NCBI RefSeq assembly: GCF_040115645.1
Contig: NW_027096024.1
Coordinates: 558,001 to 622,000, forward strand
Reading direction: 5' to 3'
Length of the DNA: 64,000 bases
Origin: Euwallacea fornicatus
Taxonomy: Eukaryota > Arthropoda > Insecta > Coleoptera > Curculionidae
The notes under the pieces: model-generated
What the model was told of the DNA's origin: nothing
Database searches by the model: none
Seen by the model: only the letters and a program-made list of their open reading frames with translations
Program-made: the position numbers and the translations under genes
Shown here: positions 51,825 to 63,197 of the stretch, one piece after another
Numbering within the stretch: position 1 is the stretch's first letter
How the letters are laid out: each line of letters begins with the position of its first letter

Positions 51825-54800
51825 GACAAAGTGTCAAATTAATCAGCTCGACGAGATCTTTAAAATGACACAACACACCATGATTACATCTTGTTGAACT
51901 TCCAAGAAAAATAGTACTTTATGTGCTCAAACACACATATTTTGTGACTTTTCAAACTTTGAAGCTCGATAACTTTGGCAAATGTGGACCAAATTTGTTA
52001 ACCAAAGTGTCAAATTAATCAGCTCGACGAGATTTTGAATATGTCACAACACATCATGATTGCATCTTGTTGAATTTCCAAGAAAAATAGTACTTTATGT
52101 GCTCAAACACATAACTTTTGTGACTTTTCCAATTTTGAAGCTCGATAACTTTGGCAAATGTGGACCAAATTTGTTATCCAAAGTGTCAAATTAATCAGTT
52201 CGACGAGATCTTTAAAATGACACAACAATTCATGATTGCATCTTGTTGAATTTCCAAGAAAAATAGTACTTTATGTGCTCAAACACACAACTTTTGTGAC
52301 TTTTCCAATTTTGAAGCTCGATTACTTTGGCAAATGTGGACCAAATTTGTTAACCAAAGTGTCAAATTAATCAGCTCGACGAGATCTTTAAAATGACACA
52401 ACAATTCATGATTGCATCTTGTTGAATTTCCAAGAAAAATAGTACTTTATGTGCTCAAACACACATATTTTGTGACTTTTCAAACTTTGAAGCTCGATAA
52501 CTTTGGCAAATGTGGACCAAATTTGTTAACCAAAGTGTCAAATTAATCAGCTCGACGAGATTTTTAAAATGACACAACACATCATGATTGCATCTTGTTG
52601 AACTTCCAAGAAAAATAGTACATTATGTGCTCAAACACACAACTTTTGTGACTTTTCAAACTTTGAAGCTCGATAGCTTCGGCAAATAAAGACCAAATTT
52701 GTTAAACAAAGTGTCAAATTAATCAGCTCGACGAGATCTTTAAAATGACACAACACACCATGATTACATCTTGTTGAACTTCCAAGAAAAATAGTACTTT
52801 ATGTGCTCAAACACACATATTTTGTGACTTTTCAAACTTTGAAGCTCGATAACTTTGGCAAATGTGGACCAAATTTGTTAACCAAAGTGTCAAATTAATC
52901 AGCTCGACGAGATTTTGAATATGTCACAACACATCATGATTGCATCTTGTTGAATTTCCAAGAAAAATAGTACTTTATGTGCTCAAACACATAACTTTTG
53001 TGACTTTTCCAATTTTGAAGCTCGATAACTTTGGCAAATGTGGACCAAATTTGTTATCCAAAGTGTCAAATTAATCAGTTCGACGAGATCTTTAAAATGA
53101 CACAACAATTCATGATTGCATCTTGTTGAATTTCCAAGAAAAATAGTACTTTATGTGCTCAAACACACAACTTTTGTGACTTTTCCAATTTTGAAGCTCG
53201 ATTACTTGGCAAATGTGGACCAAATTTGTTAACCAAAGTGTCAAATTCATCAGCTCGACGAGATTTTGAATATGTCACAACACATCATGATTGCATCTTG
53301 TTGAATTTCCAAGAAAAATAGTACTTTATGTGCTCAAACACATAACTTTTGTGACTTTTCCAATTTTGAAGCTCGATAACTTTGGCAAATGTGGACCAAA
53401 TTTGTTATCCAAAGTGTCAAATTAATCAGTTCGACGAGATCTTTAAAATGACACAACAATTCATGATTGCATCTTGTTGAATTTCCAAGGAAAATAGTAC
53501 TTTATGTGCTCAAACACACAACTTTTGTGACTTTTCCAATTTTGAAGCTCGATAACTTTGGCAAATGTGGACCAAATTTGTTACACAAAGTGTCAAAGTA
53601 ATCACCTCAACGAGATTTTGAAGATGTCACAACACATCATGACTACATCTTGTTGAACTTCCAAGAAAAATAGTACTTTATGTGCTCAAACACACAACTT
53701 TTGTGACTTTTCAAACTTTGAAGCTCGATAGCTTCGGCAAATGAAGACCAAATTTGTTAAACAAAGTGTCAAATTAATCAGCTCGACGAGATTTTTAAAA
53801 TGACACAACACATCATGATTGCATCTTGTTGAATTTCCAAGAAAAGTAGTACTTTATGTGCTCAAACACACATATTTTGTGACTTTTCAAACTTTGAAGC
53901 TCGATAGCTTCGGCAAATAAAGACCAAATTTGTTAAACAAAGTGTCAAATTAATCAGCTCGACGAGATCTTTAAAATGACACAACACACCATGATTACAT
54001 CTTGTTGAACTTCCAAGAAAAATAGTACTTTATGTGCTCAAACACACATATTTTGTGACTTTTCAAACTTTGAAGCTCGATAACTTTGGCAAATGTGGAC
54101 CAAATTTGTTAACCAATGTGTCAAATTAATCAGCTCGACGAGATCTTTAAAATGACACAACACATCATGATTGCATCTTGTTGAACTTCCAAGAAAAATA
54201 GTACATTATGTGCTCAAACACACAACTTTTGTGACTTTTCAAACTTTGAAGCTCGATAGCTTCGGCAAATAAAGACCAAATTTGCTAAACAAAGTATCAA
54301 ATTAATCAGCTCGACGAGATCTTTAAAATGACACAACACACCATGATTACATCTTGTTGAACTTCCAAGAAAAATAGTACTTTATGTGCTCAAACACACA
54401 TATTTTGTGACTTTTCAAACTTTGAAGCTCGATAACTTTGGCAAATGTGGACCAAATTTGTTATCCAAAGTGTCAAATTAATCAGTTCGACGAGATCTTT
54501 AAAATGACACAACAATTCATGATTGCATCTTGTTGAATTTCCAAGGAAAATAGTACTTTATGTGCTCAAACACACAACTTTTGTGACTTTTCCAATTTTG
54601 AAGCTCGATAACTTTGGCAAATGTGGACCAAATTTGTTACACAAAGTGTCAAAGTAATCACCTCAACGAGATATTGAAGATGTCACAACACATCATGACT
54701 ACATCTTGTTGAACTTCCAAGAAAAATAGTACTTTATGTGCTCAAACACACAACTTTTGTGACTTTTCAAACTTTGAAGCTCGATAGCTTCGGCAAATGA

Positions 54801-54991
54801 AGACCAAATTTGTTAAACAAAGTGTCAAATTAATCAGCTCGACGAGATTTTTAAAATGACACAACACATCATGATTGCATCTTGTTGAATTTCCAAGAAA
54901 AGTAGTACTTTATGTGCTCAAACACACATATTTTGTGACTTTTCAAACTTTGAAGCTCGATAGCTTCGGCAAATGAAGACCAAATTTGTTA
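51825..54991. repeat. 29-monomer unit, copy 2, with an 11-monomer internal deletion
   Basis: The left part (to 54,463) repeats 46,722-49,360 at +5,103. At about 54,434-54,463 it jumps to sequence matching 51,267-51,297 onward (+3,167), so 1,936 bp (11 monomers) are missing. The junction monomer is chimeric: it has a type-A head (CACATATTTT, CAAACTTT) and a type-C tail (TTATCC, CAGTTCG). The tail keeps the rare GAGATATTGAAG (54,668) and TTAGACAAAG alleles of copy 1. The net length is 3,167 bp. Confidence 0.8.
53149..53323 (+). repeat. 175-bp type-F monomer (copy 2)
   Basis: Carries the same 1-bp loss in GATTACTTGG (at 53,204) and the same AATTCATCAG allele as the unit at 48,046, exactly 5,103 bp to its right. 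It marks the homologous position in the shortened unit copy. Confidence 0.9.
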
Positions 54992-56047
54992 GACAAAGTG
55001 TCAAATTAATCAGCTCGACGAGATCTTTAAAATGACACAACACACCATGATTACATCTTGTTGAACTTCCAAGAAAAATAGTACTTTATGTGCTCAAACA
55101 CACATATTTTGTGACTTTTCAAACTTTGAAGCTCGATAACTTTGGCAAATGTGGACCAAATTTGTTAACCAAAGTGTCAAATTAATCAGCTCGACGAGAT
55201 TTTGAATATGTCACAACACATCATGATTGCATCTTGTTGAATTTCCAAGAAAAATAGTACTTTATGTGCTCAAACACATAACTTTTGTGACTTTTCCAAT
55301 TTTGAAGCTCGATAACTTTGGCAAATGTGGACCAAATTTGTTATCCAAAGTGTCAAATTAATCAGTTCGACGAGATCTTTAAAATGACACAACAATTCAT
55401 GATTGCATCTTGTTGAATTTCCAAGAAAAATAGTACTTTATGTGCTCAAACACACAACTTTTGTGACTTTTCCAATTTTGAAGCTCGATTACTTTGGCAA
55501 ATGTGGACCAAATTTGTTATCCAAAGTGTCAAATTAATCAGTTCGACGAGATCTTTAAAATGACACAACAATTCATGATTGCATCTTGTTGAATTTCCAA
55601 GGAAAATAGTACTTTATGTGCTCAAACACACAACTTTTGTGACTTTTCCAATTTTGAAGCTCGATAACTTTGGCAAATGTGGACCAAATTTGTTACACAA
55701 AGTGTCAAAGTAATCACCTCAACGAGATATTGAAGATGTCACAACACATCATGACTACATCTTGTTGAACTTCCAAGAAAAATAGTACTTTATGTGCTCA
55801 AACACACAACTTTTGTGACTTTTCAAACTTTGAAGCTCGATAGCTTCGGCAAATGAAGACCAAATTTGTTAAACAAAGTGTCAAATTAATCAGCTCGACG
55901 AGATTTTTAAAATGACACAACACATCATGATTGCATCTTGTTGAATTTCCAAGAAAAGTAGTACTTTATGTGCTCAAACACACATATTTTGTGACTTTTC
56001 AAACTTTGAAGCTCGATAGCTTCGGCAAATGAAGACCAAATTTGTTA
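54992..56047. repeat. 29-monomer unit, copy 3, reduced to 6 monomers (1,056 bp)
   Basis: This remnant begins like the other copies (matching 51,825-52,352) and at about 55,490-55,519 switches to the same tail as copy 2, including GAGATATTGAAG at 55,724 and TTAGACAAAG before 56,048. The junction monomer is chimeric: a type-F head (GATTACTTTGG) and a type-C tail (TTATCC, CAGTTCG). The right endpoint lies in the same monomer position as the copy 2 deletion. Viewed differently, 54,464-55,519 and 55,520-56,575 are adjacent 1,056-bp tandem duplicates. Confidence 0.8.
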
Positions 56048-59000
56048 GACAAAGTGTCAAATTAATCAGCTCGACGAGATCTTTAAAATGACACAACACA
56101 CCATGATTACATCTTGTTGAACTTCCAAGAAAAATAGTACTTTATGTGCTCAAACACACATATTTTGTGACTTTTCAAACTTTGAAGCTCGATAACTTTG
56201 GCAAATGTGGACCAAATTTGTTAACCAAAGTGTCAAATTAATCAGCTCGACGAGATTTTGAATATGTCACAACACATCATGATTGCATCTTGTTGAATTT
56301 CCAAGAAAAATAGTACTTTATGTGCTCAAACACATAACTTTTGTGACTTTTCCAATTTTGAAGCTCGATAACTTTGGCAAATGTGGACCAAATTTGTTAT
56401 CCAAAGTGTCAAATTAATCAGTTCGACGAGATCTTTAAAATGACACAACAATTCATGATTGCATCTTGTTGAATTTCCAAGAAAAATAGTACTTTATGTG
56501 CTCAAACACACAACTTTTGTGACTTTTCCAATTTTGAAGCTCGATTACTTTGGCAAATGTGGACCAAATTTGTTAACCAAAGTGTCAAATTAATCAGCTC
56601 GACGAGATCTTTAAAATGACACAACAATTCATGATTGCATCTTGTTGAATTTCCAAGAAAAATAGTACTTTATGTGCTCAAACACACATATTTTGTGACT
56701 TTTCAAACTTTGAAGCTCGATAACTTTGGCAAATGTGGACCAAATTTGTTAACCAAAGTGTCAAATTAATCAGCTCGACGAGATTTTTAAAATGACACAA
56801 CACATCATGATTGCATCTTGTTGAACTTCCAAGAAAAATAGTACATTATGTGCTCAAACACACAACTTTTGTGACTTTTCAAACTTTGAAGCTCGATAGC
56901 TTCGGCAAATAAAGACCAAATTTGTTAAACAAAGTGTCAAATTAATCAGCTCGACGAGATCTTTAAAATGACACAACACACCATGATTACATCTTGTTGA
57001 ACTTCCAAGAAAAATAGTACTTTATGTGCTCAAACACACATATTTTGTGACTTTTCAAACTTTGAAGCTCGATAACTTTGGCAAATGTGGACCAAATTTG
57101 TTAACCAAAGTGTCAAATTAATCAGCTCGACGAGATTTTGAATATGTCACAACACATCATGATTGCATCTTGTTGAATTTCCAAGAAAAATAGTACTTTA
57201 TGTGCTCAAACACATAACTTTTGTGACTTTTCCAATTTTGAAGCTCGATAACTTTGGCAAATGTGGACCAAATTTGTTATCCAAAGTGTCAAATTAATCA
57301 GTTCGACGAGATCTTTAAAATGACACAACAATTCATGATTGCATCTTGTTGAATTTCCAAGAAAAATAGTACTTTATGTGCTCAAACACACAACTTTTGT
57401 GACTTTTCCAATTTTGAAGCTCGATTACTTGGCAAATGTGGACCAAATTTGTTAACCAAAGTGTCAAATTCATCAGCTCGACGAGATTTTGAATATGTCA
57501 CAACACATCATGATTGCATCTTGTTGAATTTCCAAGAAAAATAGTACTTTATGTGCTCAAACACATAACTTTTGTGACTTTTCCAATTTTGAAGCTCGAT
57601 AACTTTGGCAAATGTGGACCAAATTTGTTATCCAAAGTGTCAAATTAATCAGTTCGACGAGATCTTTAAAATGACACAACAATTCATGATTGCATCTTGT
57701 TGAATTTCCAAGGAAAATAGTACTTTATGTGCTCAAACACACAACTTTTGTGACTTTTCCAATTTTGAAGCTCGATAACTTTGGCAAATGTGGACCAAAT
57801 TTGTTACACAAAGTGTCAAAGTAATCACCTCAACGAGATTTTGAAGATGTCACAACACATCATGACTACATCTTGTTGAACTTCCAAGAAAAATAGTACT
57901 TTATGTGCTCAAACACACAACTTTTGTGACTTTTCAAACTTTGAAGCTCGATAGCTTCGGCAAATGAAGACCAAATTTGTTAAACAAAGTGTCAAATTAA
58001 TCAGCTCGACGAGATTTTTAAAATGACACAACACATCATGATTGCATCTTGTTGAATTTCCAAGAAAAGTAGTACTTTATGTGCTCAAACACACATATTT
58101 TGTGACTTTTCAAACTTTGAAGCTCGATAGCTTCGGCAAATAAAGACCAAATTTGTTAAACAAAGTGTCAAATTAATCAGCTCGACGAGATCTTTAAAAT
58201 GACACAACACACCATGATTACATCTTGTTGAACTTCCAAGAAAAATAGTACTTTATGTGCTCAAACACACATATTTTGTGACTTTTCAAACTTTGAAGCT
58301 CGATAACTTTGGCAAATGTGGACCAAATTTGTTAACCAATGTGTCAAATTAATCAGCTCGACGAGATCTTTAAAATGACACAACACATCATGATTGCATC
58401 TTGTTGAACTTCCAAGAAAAATAGTACATTATGTGCTCAAACACACAACTTTTGTGACTTTTCAAACTTTGAAGCTCGATAGCTTCGGCAAATAAAGACC
58501 AAATTTGCTAAACAAAGTATCAAATTAATCAGCTCGACGAGATCTTTAAAATGACACAACACACCATGATTACATCTTGTTGAACTTCCAAGAAAAATAG
58601 TACTTTATGTGCTCAAACACACATATTTTGTGACTTTTCAAACTTTGAAGCTCGATAACTTTGGCAAATGTGGACCAAATTTGTTAACCAAAGTGTCAAA
58701 TTAATCAGCTCGACGAGATTTTGAATATGTCACAACACCTCATGATTGCATCTTGTTGAATTTCCAAGAAAAATAGTTCTTTATGTGCTCAAACACATAA
58801 CTTTTGTGACTTTTCCAATTTTGAAGCTCGATAACTTTGGCAAATGTGGACCAAATTTGTTATCCAAAGTGTCAAATTAATCAGCTCGACGAGATTTTGA
58901 ATATGTCACAACACCTCATGATTGCATCTTGTTGAATTTCCAAGAAAAATAGTTCGTTATGTGCTCAAACACATAACTTTTGTGACTTTTCCAATTTTGA

Positions 59001-61183
59001 AGCTCGATAACTTTGGCAAATGTGGACCAAATTTGTTAACCAAAGTGTCAAATTAATCAGCTCGACGATATCTTTAAAATGACACAACACACCATGATTA
59101 CATCTTGTTGAACTTCCAAGAAAAATAGTACTTTATGTGCTCAAACACACAACTTTTGTGACTTTTCAAACTTTGAAGCTCGATAGCTTCGGCAAATGAA
59201 GACCAAATTTGTTAAACAAAGTGTCAAATTAATCAGCTCGACGAGATTTTTAAAATGACACAACACATCATGATTGCATCTTGTTGAATTTCCAAGAAAA
59301 GTAGTACTTTATGTGCTCAAACACACATATTTTGTGACTTTTCAAACTTTGAAGCTCGATAGCTTCGGCAAATGAAGACCAAATTTGTTAGACAAAGTGT
59401 CAAATTAATCAGCTCGACGAGATTTTTAAAATGACACAACACATCATGATTGCATCTTGTTGAATTTCCAAGAAAAGTAGTACTTTATGTGCTCAAACAC
59501 ACATATTTTGTGACTTTTCAAACTTTGAAGCTCGATAACTTTGGCAAATGTGGACCAAATTTGTTAACCAAAGTGTCAAATTAATCAGCTCGACGAGATC
59601 TTTAAAATGACACAACACATCATGATTGCATCTTGTTGAACTTCCAAGAAAAATAGTACAATATGTGCTCAAACACACAACTTTTGTGACTTTTCAAACT
59701 TTGAAGCTCGATAACTTTGGCAAATGTGGACCAAATTTGTTAACCAAAGTGTCAAATTAATCAGCTCGACTAGATTTTTAAAATGACACAACACATCATG
59801 ATTGCATCTTGTTGAACTTCCAAGAAAAATAGTACATTATGTGCTCAAACACACAACTTTTGTGACTTTTCAAACTTTGAAGCTCGATAGCTTCGGCAAA
59901 TAAAGACCAAATTTGTTAAACAAAGTGTCAAATTAATCAGCTCGACGAGATCTTTAAAATGACACAACACACCATGATTACATCTTGTTGAACTTCCAAG
60001 AAAAATAGTACTTTATGTGCTCAAACACACATATTTTGTGACTTTTCAAACTTTGAAGCTCGATAACTTTGGCAAATGTGGACCAAATTTGTTAACCAAA
60101 GTGTCAAATTAATCAGCTCGACGAGATCTTTAAAATGACACAACACATCATGATTGCATCTTGTTGAACTTCCAAGAAAAATAGTACAATATGTGCTCAA
60201 ACACACAACTTTTGTGACTTTTCAAACTTTGAAGCTCGATAGCTTCGGCAAATAAAGACCAAATTTGTTAAACAAAGTATCAAATTAATCAGCTCGACGA
60301 GATCTTTAAAATGACACAACACACCATGATTACATCTTGTTGAACTTCCAAGAAAAATAGTACTTTATGTGCTCAAACACACATATTTTGTGACTTTTCA
60401 AACTTTGAAGCTCGATAACTTTGGCAAATGTGGACCAAATTTGTTAACCAAAGTGTCAAATTAATCAGCTCGACGAGATTTTGAATATGTCACAACACAT
60501 CATGATTGCATCTTGTTGAATTTCCAAAAAAAATAGTACTTTATGTGCTCAAACACATAACTTTTGTGACTTTTCCAATTTTGAAGCTCGATAACTTTGG
60601 CAAATGTGGACCAAATTTGTTATCCAAAGTGTCAAATTAATCAGTTCGACGAGATCTTTAAAATGACACAACAATTCATGATTGCATCTTGTTGAATTTC
60701 CAAGGAAAATAGTACTTTATGTGCTCAAACACACAACTTTTGTGACTTTTCCAATTTTGAAGCTCGATAACTTTGGCAAATGTGGACCAAATTTGTTACA
60801 CAAAGTGTCAAAGTAATCACCTCAACGAGATTTTGAAGATGTCACAACACATCATGACTACATCTTGTTGAACTTCCAAGAAAAATAGTACTTTATGTGC
60901 TCAAACACACAACTTTTGTGACTTTTCAAACTTTGAAGCTCGATAGCTTCGGCAAATGAAGACCAAATTTGTTAAACAAAGTGTCAAATTAATCAGCTCG
61001 ACGAGATTTTTAAAATGACACAACACATCATGATTGCATCTTGTTGAATTTCCAAGAAAAGTAGTACTTTATGTGCTCAAACACACATATTTTGTGACTT
61101 TTCAAACTTTGAAGCTCGATAGCTTCGGCAAATGAAGACCAAATTTGTTAGACAAAGTGTCAAATTAATCAGCTCGACGAGAT
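56048..61183. repeat. 29-monomer unit, copy 4 (full length)
   Basis: It restores the complete order of copy 1 at +9,326, including both TACAATATG monomers (59,658 and 60,186), AGTTCGTTATG (near 58,952), TTTGCTAAAC, CCAAAAAAAA and the 175-bp monomer. The only difference noted is GAGATTTTGAAG near 60,827 where copies 1-3 have GAGATATTGAAG. The match ends at GATTTTTAAA versus GATCTTTAAA near 61,184. Because copies 2 and 3 share the derived allele with copy 1, copy 4 may descend from an earlier state or have been corrected. Confidence 0.85.
57372..57546 (+). repeat. 175-bp type-F monomer (copy 4)
   Basis: Third occurrence of the GATTACTTGG deletion (57,427), with the same AATTCATCAG neighbour, 9,326 bp from the first and 4,223 bp from the second. 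Copy 3 lacks this position because it is deleted there. Confidence 0.9.
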
Positions 61184-63197
61184 TTTTAAAATGACACAAC
61201 ACATCATGATTGCATCTTGTTGAATTTCCAAGAAAAGTAGTACTTTATGTGCTCAAACACACATATTTTGTGACTTTTCAAACTTTGAAGCTCGATAACT
61301 TTGGCAAATGTGGACCAAATTTGTTAAACAAAGTGTCAAAGTAATCACCTCAACGAGATTTTGAAGATGTCACAACACATCATCATTGCATCTTGTTGAA
61401 CTTCCAAGAAAAATAGTACATTATGTGCTCAAACACACAACTTTTGTGACTTTTCCAATTTTGAAGCTCGATAACTTTGGCAAATGTGGACCAAATTTGT
61501 TAAACAAAGTGTCAAATTAATCAGCTCGACAAGGTTATGAAGATGACATAACACACCATGATTACATCTTGTTGAACTTCCAAGAAAAATAGTACTTTAT
61601 GTGCTCAAACACACATATTTTGTGACTTTTCAAACTTTGAAGCTCGATAACTTTGGCAAATGTGGACCAAATTTGTTAACCAAAGTGTCAAATTAATCAG
61701 CTCGACGAGATTTTTAAAATGACACAACACATCATGATTGCATCTTGTTGAACTTCCAAGAAAAATAGTACATTATGTGCTCAAACACACAACTTTTGTG
61801 ACTTTTCAAACTTTGAAGCTCGATAGCTTCGGCAAATAAAGACCAAATTTGTTAAACAAAGTGTCAAATTAATCAGCTCGACGAGATCTTTAAAATGACA
61901 CAGCACACCATGATTACATCTTGTTGAACTTCCAAGAAAAATAGTACTTTATGTGCTCAAACACACATATTTTGTGACTTTTCAAACTTTGAAGCTCGAT
62001 AACTTTGGCAAATGTGGACCAAATTTGTTAACCAAAGTGTCAAATTAATCAGCTCGACGAGATCTTTAAAATGACACAACACATCATGATTGCATCTTGT
62101 TGAATTTCCAAGAAAAATAGTACATTATGTGCTCAAACACACAACTTTTGTGACTTTTCAAACTTTGAAGCTCGATAGCTTCGGCAAATAAAGACCAAAT
62201 TTGTTAAACAAAGTGTCAAATTAATCAGCTCGACGAGATCTTTAAAATGACACAACACACCATGACTACATCTTGTTGAACTTCCAAGAAAAATAGTACT
62301 TTATGTGCTCAAACACACAACTTTTGTGACTTTTCAAACTTTGAAGCTCGATAACTTTGGCAAATGTGGACCAAATTTGTTAACCAAAGTGTCAAATTAA
62401 TCAGCTCGACTAGATTTTTAAAATGACACAACACATCATGATTGCATCTTGTTGAACTTCCAAGAAAAATAGTACATTATGTGCTCAAACACACAACTTT
62501 TGTGACTTTTCAAACTTTGAAGCTCGATAGCTTCGGCAAATAAAGACCAAATTTGTTAAACAAAGTGTCAAATTAATCAGCTCGACGAGATCTTTAAAAT
62601 GACACAACACACCATGATTACATCTTGTTGAACTTCCAAGAAAAATAGTACTTTATGTGCTCAAACACACATATTTTGTGACTTTTCAAACTTTGAAGCT
62701 CGATAACTTTGGCAAATGTGGACCAAATTTGTTAACCAAAGTGTCAAATTAATCAGCTCGACGAGATCTTTAAAATGACACAACACATCATGATTGCATC
62801 TTGTTGAACTTCCAAGAAAAATAGTACAATATGTGCTCAAACACACAACTTTTGTGACTTTTCAAACTTTGAAGCTCGATAGCTTCGGCAAATAAAGACC
62901 AAATTTGTTAAACAAAGTATCAAATTAATCAGCTCGACGAGATCTTTAAAATGACACAACACACCATGATTACATCTTGTTGAACTTCCAAGAAAAATAG
63001 TACTTTATGTGCTCAAACACACATATTTTGTGACTTTTCAAACTTTGAAGCTCGATAACTTTGGCAAATGTGGACCAAATTTGTTAACCAAAGTGTCAAA
63101 TTAATCAGCTCGACGAGATTTTGAATATGTCACAACACATCATGATTGCATCTTGTTGAATTTCCAAAAAAAATAGTACTTTATGTGCTCAAACACA
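59665..63197. repeat. 20-monomer block repeated from 35,028-38,560, 140 monomers away
   Basis: The block matches 35,028-38,560 at +24,637, which is 140 monomers minus the three 1-bp deletions lying between. Markers shared include TACAATATG monomers 15 units apart (35,547 and 38,187; 60,184 and 62,824), TTAGACAAAG, GATGACATAAC, ACACAGCACACC (37,261 and 61,898) and CCAAAAAAAA at the right end. It ends near 38,561, where type A meets type C at 63,198. No differences were noticed at checked sites despite the distance. It overlaps the right part of unit copy 4. Confidence 0.8.
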
